Shown piece by piece: positions 25,065 to 33,745 of a DNA stretch of 64,000 nucleotides; the first letter of the stretch is position 1, and every line of letters begins with the position of its first letter. A program made the translations under genes and the position numbers. The DNA lies in assembly GCF_030817415.1 (NCBI RefSeq), contig NZ_JAUSZI010000002.1, positions 7,874,001 to 7,938,000 of the forward strand. Direction: 5' to 3'. The notes beneath the pieces were generated by a model. That model worked only from the letters and a program-made list of their open reading frames with translations, searched no databases and was not told where the DNA came from. Source of the DNA: Streptomyces umbrinus. Lineage in GTDB: Bacteria > Actinomycetota > Actinomycetes > Streptomycetales > Streptomycetaceae.

Positions 25065-25916
25065 GTGACGACCGACTACCAGCAGGCGCGTGAAGCGCTC
25101 GGGGTGCGGCTGCGCGAGCTGAGGCTCACGGCCCCGGACGGTCGGCTCACCGGTTCCGCACTTGCCCAGCGGCTGGGCTGGCCTCAGCCGAAGGTCAGCA
25201 AGCTGGAGAACGGTCGTCAGACCGCCACGCCCGATGACCTCCGCGCCTGGACCGAGGGGACCGGCCAGCCGGCCGCGTACGACGAACTCCTCGCCCGGCT
25301 CAGGGGGTTCGAGTCACACATCCGGTCATGGCGGCGGCAGCTCGCCTCGGGGCACAAGCCCGTCCAGGACACCCACCTGGCCGCACACGCCGACGCGTCC
25401 GTGTTCCGTGGCTGGGAGTCGTCCATGATCTTCGGGATCCTCCAGACCCCCGACTACGCCCGGCACATCTTCAACCGCTACGCCGAACTCCAGCAGTCTC
25501 CGCGTGACACCGAGGACGCCGTGCGCTCCCGCATGCGGCGCCAGGAGGCGCTGTACGACTCAACCAAGCGCTTCCATCTGCTGCTATGGGAATCCGCGTT
25601 GCGGGCGCTCATCTGTCCGCCGTCCGTCCTGGCCGCGCAACTCGACCGGCTGTCCGGATCTGTCGGTCTGGACACGGTCGACCTGGGGATCATCCCGTTC
25701 AGTGCGTCCCTCAAGGTCCCGCCTGCTACGGCCTTCTGGGTCTACGACGACAGTCGGGTGATCGTCGAGACCTGGCACTCCGAGCTGTGGATCGAGGACG
25801 ATTCCAGCGTGAGGACCTACCTCCGCACCTGGAACACGCTGCGGGAGTCCGCTGTGTACGGAGCCGACGCCCAGAACCTGATCACACAGGCACGCCTGGC
25901 CCTGAACATCCTGTAG
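25065..25916 (+). CDS. XRE-family regulator with DUF5753 domain
   Basis: A 283-residue regulator with an N-terminal helix-turn-helix (about residues 8-65; LGVRLRELRLTAPDG, ALAQRLGWPQPKVSKLENGR) and a C-terminal DUF5753 domain (about 100-275; FRGWESSMIFGILQTPDYAR, and WETALR-like LLWESALRALICPP). Such proteins form pairs with small acidic partner genes, as with BldB/WhiJ-like loci of Streptomyces that influence development. The likely target is the repeated operator at 24151-24208. GTG at 25065 is the start. A T-less hairpin terminator follows. Confidence 0.9.
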   Translation: MTTDYQQAREALGVRLRELRLTAPDGRLTGSALAQRLGWPQPKVSKLENGRQTATPDDLRAWTEGTGQPAAYDELLARLRGFESHIRSWRRQLASGHKPVQDTHLAAHADASVFRGWESSMIFGILQTPDYARHIFNRYAELQQSPRDTEDAVRSRMRRQEALYDSTKRFHLLLWESALRALICPPSVLAAQLDRLSGSVGLDTVDLGIIPFSASLKVPPATAFWVYDDSRVIVETWHSELWIEDDSSVRTYLRTWNTLRESAVYGADAQNLITQARLALNIL

Positions 25917-25940
25917 ACGCCTACTGATCGACGCACAAAA

Positions 25941-25972
25941 GCGCCCCGCCCTACCGAAGGAGAGCGGGGCGC
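25941..25972. terminator. Hairpin terminator between XRE gene and Excalibur gene
   Basis: GCGCCCCGC (25941-25949) pairs with GCGGGGCGC (25964-25972) over a 14-base loop. It lies between convergent genes and probably ends both transcripts; AAAA precedes it on the plus strand and serves as a T-tail for the minus-strand message. Confidence 0.75.
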
Positions 25973-25983
25973 ACGCTGAGGTG

Positions 25984-26394
25984 TCAGCGGGCGTCGCGGC
26001 GCTTGCGCACCGTGAACAGCACCCCGCCTCCCGCGAGGAGGACGACCGCGCCGCCGCCCGCGATGTACGCCGTGGCGCCGCTGCCGCCGGTCTCCGCCAG
26101 GTCGGTGTTCTTCTCACCGTTGTCGGAGGCGGTGCTCTCGTCGCCCGTGCCCTGGTCCTCCGCCGGGACGAAGTCCGAGGGTGGCTGGTCGCAGCCAATA
26201 CCGTCCTGGTCGCGGTCCAGGTCGTCGTCGTAGTGCTCGTCGCCCTCGGCGATGTTGGAGTACCCGTTCTCGTACGCCTCGGTGCAGTTCTTGAACGGGT
26301 GGTTGCCGTCGTGGGCCTGGGCGGTGGTGGCCGACAGGGCGGTGAGCGCCAGCGCGGCGACGGCAACGGCGGCGGGCTTGCGGAGCAACTTCAC
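25984..26394 (-). CDS. Sortase-anchored Excalibur domain protein
   Basis: A 136-residue exported protein. A signal peptide (KLLRKPAAVAVAALALTALS, cleaved after AQA) is followed by an Excalibur calcium-binding domain: NCTEAYENG and DDDLDRDQDGIGCD, with the typical DxDxDGxxC loop. The C-terminus has LAETGG, a hydrophobic helix and RKRRDAR, the sorting signal for sortase-mediated anchoring to peptidoglycan; LAETG is the variant used by class E sortases. It is probably a calcium-dependent surface protein. Monocistronic, with a long upstream gap that contains a 15-base inverted repeat. Confidence 0.9.
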   Translation of the reverse strand: MKLLRKPAAVAVAALALTALSATTAQAHDGNHPFKNCTEAYENGYSNIAEGDEHYDDDLDRDQDGIGCDQPPSDFVPAEDQGTGDESTASDNGEKNTDLAETGGSGATAYIAGGGAVVLLAGGGVLFTVRKRRDAR

Positions 26395-26501
26395 GAGAGC
26401 ACCTCAGATTTGGGTCGATATCCGTATGCATGATCACGGAGGGGCGATCAGTCGGATTTGAGGTGACGAAAGTATTAGGGGGCTGGTGGTGCGGTGGCGG
26501 A

Positions 26502-26566
26502 ATGACGGACCCGTGATGCGAACGTGACGTGACCGGACGGTAGCTCTCCGCTCACGGGTCCGTCAT
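26502..26566. repeat. 15-bp inverted repeat between phoX-like and Excalibur genes
   Basis: ATGACGGACCCGTGA (26502-26516) and TCACGGGTCCGTCAT (26552-26566) are perfect complements with 35 bases between. The repeat lies downstream of the PhoX-like gene and upstream of the Excalibur gene, so it could be the terminator of the first or a looped operator of the second. The 250-base gap has no other visible signal. Confidence 0.6.
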
Positions 26567-26644
26567 CTGTAAACCCGGCCCGCGTGCGTGCCCGCATGGG
26601 TGTACGGACCCGGTCCGCGTGCTTGCCGGTGTCGCGGAGGGCGG

Positions 26645-27805
26645 CTACGCGCGGAACGGGCCCCTCACCTCGTACGTGATGCCGCCCGACGAACTGCCGC
26701 TCGTGCCCCGCTGGCTGGAGAAGTAGAGGCGGGTTCCGTCGGGGGAGAAGGCGGGGCCGGTGATCTCCGAGCCGGACTGGCCGTCGATGCGCAGGAACGG
26801 GGCGATCACGTCGTTCGGTGTGATGACGCAGATCTCCATGTTGCCGCCGTCCTCCGCGACGAACAGGTCGCCCGAGGCGCTGCCGGTGATGTTGTCGACG
26901 CCGGTCAGCGGGGCCGTACCGGAGGTCACGAGCGAGTCGTCGTACGCCAACTCGTATGTGTTGGAGGCCAGGTTGAGCTGCCAGACGCGGTTGTCGCCCT
27001 TGGTGGTGAACCAGACCGTGTCGTCGGCGTAGTGGCAGCCCTCGCCGCCGTTGAACTTCTTCGAGCCGGAGACCTGCGTACGGGTCGTGGTGGGGGAGCC
27101 GTCCGGGTCGGGCACGTTCGCCCAGGTGAAGGAGCCGGAGGTGGCGGTCCCGGCGACCATGACCTGGAGGGTGCCGGTGGACAGGTTGCCCCAGGCGGTG
27201 GGGGCGAAGCGGTAGAGGCAGCCGTTGGTCTCGTCCTCCGTCAGGTAGACCACCTTGCGCACCGGGTCGGCCGCCGCCGCCTCGTGTTTGAAGCGGCCCA
27301 TGGCGTCACGGCGTACGGCCGCGTTCACGCCCCACGGGTCCGTCTCGTAGACGTAACCGAGGGACACCTCCTCGCAGGAGAGCCAGGTGTTCCACGGGGT
27401 CCTGCCGCCCGCGCAGTTCTGCCGGGTGCCGGACAGCACGCGGTACGCGCCCGTGACCGCGCCCGCCGACGAGAACTTCACCGCGCTCGCGCCACCGGAC
27501 GGGTTGATCTCCGAGTTGGAGACATAGATCCAGCCGGCGCCATCGGTGTAACAGGCCCCGCCGTCAGGGGCGTTGTGCCAGGTGTAGGACGTGCCGGTGA
27601 CCGTCTGGCCGGACCTGGCTATCACCCGGCTGGTGAATCCGCTGGGCAGCCTGACGCCGTTCGCGTCCGCCGCGCCGAGTGCCCCGTACGGGCCGGCGCC
27701 GGGCTGGGCGGGTGCGGCGTACGCGGCGCCGCGCCACAGGGTTCCGCCGAAGACGGCGGACGAACCGCCGAGGGCGGCCGCGCGCAGGAGGGTACGACGT
27801 TCCAC
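26645..27805 (-). CDS. PhoX-like (DUF839) secreted phosphatase family protein
   Basis: A 386-residue protein exported by the Tat system: the N-terminus ERRTLLRAAALGGSSAVFGG has the twin arginine followed by a hydrophobic stretch and an AYA cleavage site. The mature part resembles DUF839/PhoX (NGVRLPSGFTSRVIARSG, PWNTWLSCEEV, RFKHEAAAADP, YLTEDETNGCLYRF, GGEGCHYADDTVWFTTKGDN, FVAEDGGNMEICVI, SPDGTRLYFSSQRG). These are the acidic and calcium-binding signatures of calcium/iron-dependent alkaline phosphatases and related six-bladed propellers. It probably releases phosphate from organic esters outside the cell. GTG at 27805 follows GGAG. Confidence 0.85.
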   Translation of the reverse strand: MERRTLLRAAALGGSSAVFGGTLWRGAAYAAPAQPGAGPYGALGAADANGVRLPSGFTSRVIARSGQTVTGTSYTWHNAPDGGACYTDGAGWIYVSNSEINPSGGASAVKFSSAGAVTGAYRVLSGTRQNCAGGRTPWNTWLSCEEVSLGYVYETDPWGVNAAVRRDAMGRFKHEAAAADPVRKVVYLTEDETNGCLYRFAPTAWGNLSTGTLQVMVAGTATSGSFTWANVPDPDGSPTTTRTQVSGSKKFNGGEGCHYADDTVWFTTKGDNRVWQLNLASNTYELAYDDSLVTSGTAPLTGVDNITGSASGDLFVAEDGGNMEICVITPNDVIAPFLRIDGQSGSEITGPAFSPDGTRLYFSSQRGTSGSSSGGITYEVRGPFRA

Positions 27806-27995
27806 AGTCGCTCCAAGGGGGTGCTGTGACCGCCCCGTCCGCCGGTCGGGGACGGGGTCGCGCACCGCCGGAGCCTAGGAGTGCGGGGTGGACGCGCCAT
27901 GGACAGGCGGTGACGTGTACGCGTCACTGCCTGTGTGCCCCGTACGCCCGTGCGTCATGCCTTTCGCTGGCCGCAGACCGCACGCATCGCCCGCG

Positions 27996-28928
27996 TCACA
28001 CCTTCAGCGCGTCGTACGTGACACCCGTCAGCCGCTCCGACTCCTCCCAAAGCCGTTGCCCTGCCCGGTCGTTGAGGGTCCACCTGGCGCGTCGCGACTT
28101 CGCCGGGGAGCCGCGGAGGCCGAGGATCGAGGGGCCGGTGAAGGAGTCCGGGCGTACGCCGGGGGCTGTCGCCGCGTACAGCGTGGGGAGGGCACCGGAC
28201 TCCGCGGACTGAGCGACGAAGCGGCTGCCGATCTCCATGAACCGTTCGGAGGTCTTGCGGCCCTCCATCCTCGGGGCCACGGTCATGAGGTTGGTGGCGG
28301 CGTAGCCGGGGTGCGCGGCCGCCGCCACGACATCGGAGCCGGTGGCGGCGAGCCTGCGCGCCAACTCGTGCACGAACAGCAGGTTGGCCGTCTTCGAGCG
28401 CCCGTACGCGGTCCAACGCCCGTACTTCCGCTCGCTGTTGAGATCGTCGATGTCGATGTTGGCCAGCGCGTGCACGAAGCTGGACACGGTCACCACGCGG
28501 GCGCCCGGTGTGGCGAGCAGGGTCGGCATGAGCAGTCCGGTGAGCGCGAAGTGTCCGAGGTGGTTGACCCCGAACTGCGTCTCGAATCCGTCCGCCGTGC
28601 GACCCTGCGGCAACGCCATCAAGCCCGCGTTGTTGACGAGCAGGTCCAGACGGCCGTACTTCCGCCCGTACGCCGCCGCGAACTCCCGTACGGAGTCCAG
28701 GTTCCCGAGGTCGAGAGGCGCGAACTCCGCCTCCGCGTCCGGCACTTCGATCGCCAGGCGGTCGGCGGCCTCGGTGCCGCGGCTCTCGCTGCGGCACGCG
28801 AGGACGACCCGGGCGCCCCGCCGGGCCAGTTCACGGGCGGTGACATACCCGATCCCACTGTTCGCCCCGGTGACGACGACGGTACGGCCGCTCTGGTCGG
28901 GAATGTCGTGCGCAGTCCAGCCGCTCAT
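27996..28928 (-). CDS. Short-chain dehydrogenase/reductase, retinol-dehydrogenase type
   Basis: A 310-residue SDR of the subgroup annotated as retinol or protochlorophyllide dehydrogenase-like. TGANSGIG (near residue 20) binds the nucleotide; ACRS after the second strand suggests NADP. NNAGLMALP, SS at the catalytic serine (VVTVSSFVHAL) and YGRSK (TAYGRSKTANLLF) complete the catalytic set. The substrate is unknown. The gene is alone; immediately upstream is a dispersed 67-base repeat, and the SulP transporter gene lies beyond it on the same strand. Confidence 0.9.
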   Translation of the reverse strand: MSGWTAHDIPDQSGRTVVVTGANSGIGYVTARELARRGARVVLACRSESRGTEAADRLAIEVPDAEAEFAPLDLGNLDSVREFAAAYGRKYGRLDLLVNNAGLMALPQGRTADGFETQFGVNHLGHFALTGLLMPTLLATPGARVVTVSSFVHALANIDIDDLNSERKYGRWTAYGRSKTANLLFVHELARRLAATGSDVVAAAAHPGYAATNLMTVAPRMEGRKTSERFMEIGSRFVAQSAESGALPTLYAATAPGVRPDSFTGPSILGLRGSPAKSRRARWTLNDRAGQRLWEESERLTGVTYDALKV

Positions 28929-28986
28929 GGCTTGGCTCCCTCCGCGTACGCGTGGTTTCCCAGCCTAGGGGTGGCGCGCCCCGTAA

Positions 28987-29053
28987 GGGGCGCGGGGCTG
29001 TATCGATATGCGGCTCCGCCGCGTGGGCGCGACCAGCCACAACGAACCCGCAC
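28987..29053. repeat. 67-bp dispersed repeat, copy 1
   Basis: This block, which begins GGGGCGCGGGGCTGT and ends ACAACGAACCCGCAC, occurs again at 58836-58902 with one mismatch in 67 bases. It contains CGGCTCCGCCGCGTGG and other partly self-complementary words. Both copies lie just 3' of a minus-strand gene (SulP here, nasA there) and just upstream of another minus-strand gene, so a terminator role is possible. Confidence 0.85.
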
Positions 29054-29075
29054 GTACGAACAACCCGGGCGGAGC

Positions 29076-30926
29076 TCAACGAGAGGCGTACTCCTCAGGC
29101 ATGGGCCGCGTATCGAGATAGAACCACTCGGCCGTGGGCCCGGGCCCCTGCGCCGGCCCCGCACCCGTGGACGCGTACGGCCGCCTGGGCAGCCCGGTCC
29201 CGGCCGACCGATCCTGCTCACCGGCCAAGTCCGCCACAGGCGCAGGCGTGCCAACCGGCTTGGCCGGCCCCGGCATCAGCAGTTCCACCCGCAGACCGAA
29301 CCCCCGCTGCTGGGCGACGAACTCCTCCACCTGGTTGCGGCAGGCGTGGTCGAGGTGGGTCACACCGGTCAGGTCGAGCCGAATGCGCGGCTTGCCCGCC
29401 TCCGCGGCGGCCTCCAGCGCCTCGATCAGCTGTGGCAGCCGCAGGAACGTGGCGTTGCCCGCCATGACGACCTTGGCGGTGTCCTCCTCCAGGTGCTGCT
29501 TGATGACGGTCTGCGACATACGCAGCGCGGCCAGCACGATTCCGGCGGCGAGGCCGAAGAGGACGCCTTCGAGGAGCGCGGTCGCCACGATGACCAGCGT
29601 GGTGAGGGTCATGACCGCGAACTCGCCCCGGTCCTGGCGCCACATCTTCGGGAACTCCTCGGGGGCGAAGAGCTTCCAGCCGCTGTGTACGAGGACGCCC
29701 GCGAGGACGGCGATCGGGATCAGGGCGAGGACCTGGGGCAGCAGCAGCGCGAAGGCCAGCAGCCACAGGCCGTGCAGCGTGCGGGACAGCCGGGTCTTGG
29801 CGCCCGCCTGGACGTTCGCCGAACTGCGGGCCACGACCGCCGTGATGGGGAGCGCGCCGAGGATGCCCGCCACGGTGTTTCCGGCGCCCTGGGCGATGAG
29901 TTCGGGGTTGTAGCGGGTGCGCGGGCCGTTGTGCATACGGTCCACGGCCGCGGCGGTGAAGAGGCTCTCCGCCGAGGCGATCACCGTGAAGGTGAGGATC
30001 GCGGTGATGATCCCGACGTCGGCGAGTCCCGCGAACTCGGCCGGGCCGGGGACGTTCACGGACGCGAGCAGATTGCCCACCTGGAGCGTCTTCACGTCCA
30101 CGCCCGGCAGGGAGGCGACCCCGATACCGATCCCGACGGCCACGAGCGCGGCCGGGATCTTCTTGACCGGGCCCGGCATCTTCTTCCACAGGAAACTGAG
30201 CACGATGGTGACGACGCCGAGTCCTGCGGCGATCAGCGCCTGGGGGTTGGCGAAGGTGTCGGCGATCAGACCGGGGAGGCCGGCCATGTTCTCGATCGGG
30301 GTGCCCGGGGCCTTGGAGTCGGACATCGGGTACAACTGGCTGAACATCAGCGGCAGTCCGATGCCCGCGAGCATGCCCTGGACGACGGCCAGGGAGATCG
30401 CCTGGAAGATCCGGCCGAGACGGACCAGGCCCAGGACGATCTGCAGGATGCCCGAGCCGAGGACGATCACACCGAGCATGGCGACGCCGTACTCGAGGAC
30501 CGTCTCCGCCACGAGGGCCGCCAACCCGGCCGCCGGGCCGCTGACTTGGAGGGTGCTGCCGCGCGCCGCGCCGACCACCAGGCCGCCGATGACACCGGAG
30601 ATGATGCCCAGCTCGGCGGGGACACCGGAGGCGACGGCCACGCCGATGCACAGGGGGAGCGCGACGAGGAAGACGACGAGGGAGGCGGTGATCTCGGTGG
30701 CGAGGTCGACCTTCGGCCCCTTGCCGTTCTTGTCCGACCCGGCAGCCCTGTCCGCCTTGGCCGTCCTGTCCGTCCTGTTCATCGGGGAAGCGGCCGTCGG
30801 CGTGATGTCCGGGGCGTACGTGGGGGCGTGGGCGGGGGCGTTCGGGGCGGGGAAGTCCGGGACGGGCGGGGCGTCCGGGATCCTGGCGTGCGCCGGTACG
30901 CGTCCGCGTGCGTGCATCCCGCTCAT
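29076..30926 (-). CDS. SulP-family anion transporter with STAS domain
   Basis: A 616-residue membrane protein. About 65 hydrophilic, proline-rich residues precede the SulP core (VDLATEITASLVVFLVALPL, STLQVSGPAAGLAALV, TVIASAESLFTAAAVDRMH). The core has about 12-14 helices and is followed by a cytoplasmic STAS domain (about 480-570; IRLDLTGVTHLDHACRNQVE). SulP proteins move sulfate, bicarbonate or other anions. The ATGA overlap with a carbonic anhydrase gene points to bicarbonate (BicA-like) transport. Start at 30926 is fixed by the overlap; a later ATG (MNRTDR) is possible. Confidence 0.9.
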   Translation of the reverse strand: MSGMHARGRVPAHARIPDAPPVPDFPAPNAPAHAPTYAPDITPTAASPMNRTDRTAKADRAAGSDKNGKGPKVDLATEITASLVVFLVALPLCIGVAVASGVPAELGIISGVIGGLVVGAARGSTLQVSGPAAGLAALVAETVLEYGVAMLGVIVLGSGILQIVLGLVRLGRIFQAISLAVVQGMLAGIGLPLMFSQLYPMSDSKAPGTPIENMAGLPGLIADTFANPQALIAAGLGVVTIVLSFLWKKMPGPVKKIPAALVAVGIGIGVASLPGVDVKTLQVGNLLASVNVPGPAEFAGLADVGIITAILTFTVIASAESLFTAAAVDRMHNGPRTRYNPELIAQGAGNTVAGILGALPITAVVARSSANVQAGAKTRLSRTLHGLWLLAFALLLPQVLALIPIAVLAGVLVHSGWKLFAPEEFPKMWRQDRGEFAVMTLTTLVIVATALLEGVLFGLAAGIVLAALRMSQTVIKQHLEEDTAKVVMAGNATFLRLPQLIEALEAAAEAGKPRIRLDLTGVTHLDHACRNQVEEFVAQQRGFGLRVELLMPGPAKPVGTPAPVADLAGEQDRSAGTGLPRRPYASTGAGPAQGPGPTAEWFYLDTRPMPEEYASR

Positions 30927-31528
30927 GCGGCGTGCACCCGGAAGCTGCCGTCCTCGTCCAACTCGTGGACCTGGCCGGTGTCGACCTCGTAGTACCAGCC
31001 GTGCAGCCGCAGCCGACCCGAGTCGAGCCGTGGCTTGGTCACCGGGTAACTCCGCAGCGCCTCAAGCTGGTTGACGACGTTGAGCTGGGCCACCGCCGGC
31101 ATCGACGGGTCCTCGCACGCCCCGTCGAGCAACGGCGCGAGTTCCGGGCGGGCCAGGTCGAGCCAGGCGTCCACCCCGGGCAGCGCGGACAGGTCGTCGC
31201 CGGACTTCAGGGCGCCCATCGCGCCGCAGTGGGAGTGGCCACACACGACGATGTCCTGAACGCCGAGCACCTCCAGTGCGTACTCGATGGTGGCGGCCTC
31301 GCCGGACGCGCCCTGCCGTCCGTGCGGTGGCACGATATTGCCTGCGTTCCGCAGCTCGAATATCTCTCCGGGTCGTGCGCCCGTGATCAGGGCGGGTATT
31401 ACCCGCGAGTCCGAGCAGGTAATGAACAATGCCTCCGGATATTGGCCTTCGGCCAGCTTCCGGTATTCGCCGCTCTCGAAATCGACGCGCCTCTTGAACG
31501 AGCGGGCGCGGTCCAGCAGTGCCTTCAC
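30923..31528 (-). CDS. Beta-class carbonic anhydrase
   Basis: A 201-residue beta-carbonic anhydrase that interconverts CO2 and bicarbonate. Zinc ligands are Cys38 in CSDSR (with Asp40), and His98 and Cys101 in GHSHCGAM. Residue spacing is normal and no ligand is missing. The GTG at 31528 has GGGAGGAACC directly upstream. Its stop overlaps the start of the SulP gene as ATGA, so the enzyme and transporter are made together and probably cooperate in bicarbonate supply or pH control. A divergent two-component system lies 285 bases away. Confidence 0.95.
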   Translation of the reverse strand: MKALLDRARSFKRRVDFESGEYRKLAEGQYPEALFITCSDSRVIPALITGARPGEIFELRNAGNIVPPHGRQGASGEAATIEYALEVLGVQDIVVCGHSHCGAMGALKSGDDLSALPGVDAWLDLARPELAPLLDGACEDPSMPAVAQLNVVNQLEALRSYPVTKPRLDSGRLRLHGWYYEVDTGQVHELDEDGSFRVHAA

Positions 31529-31813
31529 GGTTCCTCCCGGCAGGGGGTTCGACCAGGGCTTTCCCGTCGTGCTCCCACCGTAGAGGGGCGACTGCCAGGC
31601 GAAGGTTAAGGGAACACTAGAGCGCGACCAGGAATGGCCCATATTTCGTCCCGGCCGGGCCGAAACATCGTCAACGAGCCATCCATGGACGGTTTTTGAG
31701 CAGCCGGTCACATTACCTCCGGTATAGGCGACGTGCCCATGACGGCTCTTGTAGCGTGTCCCCTCCACGGCACGGAATTCGTGCTGTCCGGATTCATGGG
31801 GAGAACAGGACCT

Positions 31814-33745
31814 ATGGGCGTACGAGTGCTGCTCATCGAGGACGACGAGACGATCGCCGAGCCGCTCGCCGAGGGTCTGGGCCACTTCGGGCTGACGGTC
31901 GACCACGTCTCGACCGGCGCCGCCGGTCTGAGAGGGCCGTACGGCGATGTCGTCCTGCTCGACCTGGGGCTGCCCGACATGGACGGTATCGACGTGTGCC
32001 GGGGGATCCGGCAGTACTCCGACGTGCCCGTCATCATCCTCAGCGCGCGCGGCGAGGAGGCCGACCGCGTTCTGGGTCTGGAACTCGGCGCGGACGACTA
32101 TCTGGCGAAACCTTTCAGCCTGCGCGAGCTGGTGGCTCGGATACGGGCGGTGACGCGACGCACCCAGCAGGGCCGTGGCCTCCAACCCGGCCTGGCCGAG
32201 GGCGAGTTCATGGCGACACCGCCGGGCGGGACACCTGTGGTGGGCCCGTTCGGCACGGGTCCGCTCGGCGCGAGCCCCCTCGGTACGGGTCCGCTCGGGT
32301 CGGGGACCCTGGGCGCGGGCGTGCGGGTGAGCGGCCTGCTCGGCGACGGGGCGCCCGCCGCCGGAGGGACGCTTGGTTCGGAGGCTCCGGGTGCCGGGTC
32401 TTCGGATGCCCGGTACTCGGGCGCTGGCTCGTCCGACTGGCGGTCCCGCTCCGAGGGGGCGTACGAGTCGGGGTCCTCTACGAGTGCCGGGTCCTCCGGC
32501 GCCTGGTCCCGGGACGCGGAACCTCGGGACGAACCCCTGGCCGCGGGCCCCCGGGACGAACCCCTGGCTGTGGAAACCCGGGCCTCGGAACGCCGGGAGG
32601 ACAAGCCGTTCAGGGGCGAGTCGTTCGGCGGCGAACCGTTCGCGGGTGAGTCGTTCTCGGCGGGGGCGGACCTGCCTGGGCAGGACACCCACGGGCGGGA
32701 TACCGCTCGACGCGACCCCGCAGGGTGGGGCCCCTCCGGGCGAGGCGGCTCTGAGACGGGCAACACCGGGCGAGGCGGGGCCGGTTCGGGCGAACCGGAG
32801 CGGGCCGCCGCGGGGGCGGATGCCGCGTCGGGCGCGCGGTCCTCGTACGACCGGACCGATGGCACCGGGGCGCGGTCTTCGTACGACAGGAGCGACGGTA
32901 CTCGCGCGAGGTCCTCTTACGGCCCGTCCGGAGCAACTCGCGCGCCGGACTCGTACGACTCCGCCAGGGGCACCCGTGCCCCGGACCCGTACGACCTGTC
33001 GTCCGGCGGCTCCCGTTCCCCCGACGCGTACGACCCCCGCGCCCCGCATGATCCCCACGATCCCTACGACCAGTCGTCGCGTTCCTTCGAGGCCGGGTCG
33101 GCCTTCGAGTTCGCGCCGCCGGTTCCGGCCGGGCGGCCTCGGCGGGCGGCGTCTGCCGGACCCGTCGAAGGGGTACTCGATGCCGAGCCGGATCCGGTCG
33201 CCGGGACGCCGCCCGCCCCCGGCCCCCTCGTCGTGGACCGCCGCACCCGGCAGGTCTGGGTCGGGGACTCGCCGGTCTCGCTGACGCCGAAGGAGTTCGA
33301 ACTGCTCGCGCTGCTCACCGAGGACCCCGGAGCGGTCTACTCGCGGCAGCAGATCCTGGACCGGGTGTGGGACCCGCACTACCAGGGCCCGACCAAGACG
33401 CTGGACGTCCATGTGGCCACGCTGCGAAGGAAGTTGGGGAACCCGGCCTGGATCCAGACCCTGCGCGGGGTCGGTTTCAGACTGGCCGTGCAGAACCGGC
33501 CGCCCTCGGCGGGCGGAGCCTCGGGCGGAACCCTGGGCGGGGCGACGGGCGGCTCGTACGGGGAACAGCCCGGCAGACCGACCGGCTCGTACGACGCATC
33601 CGGTTCGACCGGCTCGTACAGTACCTCCGGCTCGTACAGCGGCTCCGGCTCGTACGGATCGTTCGAGTCGTTCGAGTCGAGCGGCGCGTACGACGACCTC
33701 CCGGACGGCGGATCCCACGAAGCCCGGCCGGCGGCCTTCCGGTGA
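31814..33745 (+). CDS. OmpR-type response regulator with giant disordered linker
   Basis: A 643-residue regulator, about 2.7 times the normal OmpR/PhoB length. Residues 1-116 are an intact receiver domain (IEDDE near 8-12, phosphoacceptor Asp50 in LLDLGLPDMDG, Ser77, Lys99 in AKPFS). Residues about 468-562 are an intact winged helix (LTPKEFELLALL, KTLDVHVATLRRKLG, LRGVGFRL). Between them lies a low-complexity segment of about 350 residues. It is rich in G, S, P, R, D and Y and contains repeats such as PLGTGPLGSG, EPRDEPLA, FGGEPFAGESF and RSSYDRxDGT. A tail of about 80 residues contains GSYDASGSTGSYSTSGSYSG. The linker keeps the frame throughout, so it is coding. GTGA overlap with the kinase shows they are a cognate pair. 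The ATG at 31814 starts directly at the receiver fold. Confidence 0.93.
   Translation: MGVRVLLIEDDETIAEPLAEGLGHFGLTVDHVSTGAAGLRGPYGDVVLLDLGLPDMDGIDVCRGIRQYSDVPVIILSARGEEADRVLGLELGADDYLAKPFSLRELVARIRAVTRRTQQGRGLQPGLAEGEFMATPPGGTPVVGPFGTGPLGASPLGTGPLGSGTLGAGVRVSGLLGDGAPAAGGTLGSEAPGAGSSDARYSGAGSSDWRSRSEGAYESGSSTSAGSSGAWSRDAEPRDEPLAAGPRDEPLAVETRASERREDKPFRGESFGGEPFAGESFSAGADLPGQDTHGRDTARRDPAGWGPSGRGGSETGNTGRGGAGSGEPERAAAGADAASGARSSYDRTDGTGARSSYDRSDGTRARSSYGPSGATRAPDSYDSARGTRAPDPYDLSSGGSRSPDAYDPRAPHDPHDPYDQSSRSFEAGSAFEFAPPVPAGRPRRAASAGPVEGVLDAEPDPVAGTPPAPGPLVVDRRTRQVWVGDSPVSLTPKEFELLALLTEDPGAVYSRQQILDRVWDPHYQGPTKTLDVHVATLRRKLGNPAWIQTLRGVGFRLAVQNRPPSAGGASGGTLGGATGGSYGEQPGRPTGSYDASGSTGSYSTSGSYSGSGSYGSFESFESSGAYDDLPDGGSHEARPAAFR

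Noticed and set aside
30923..33718. A 931-codon minus-strand frame that would join carbonic anhydrase to a long N-terminal extension
   Set aside because: The extension is antisense to the response regulator's disordered linker and is arginine/glycine-rich without motifs. The carbonic anhydrase has its own GTG with a strong ribosome site at 31528.
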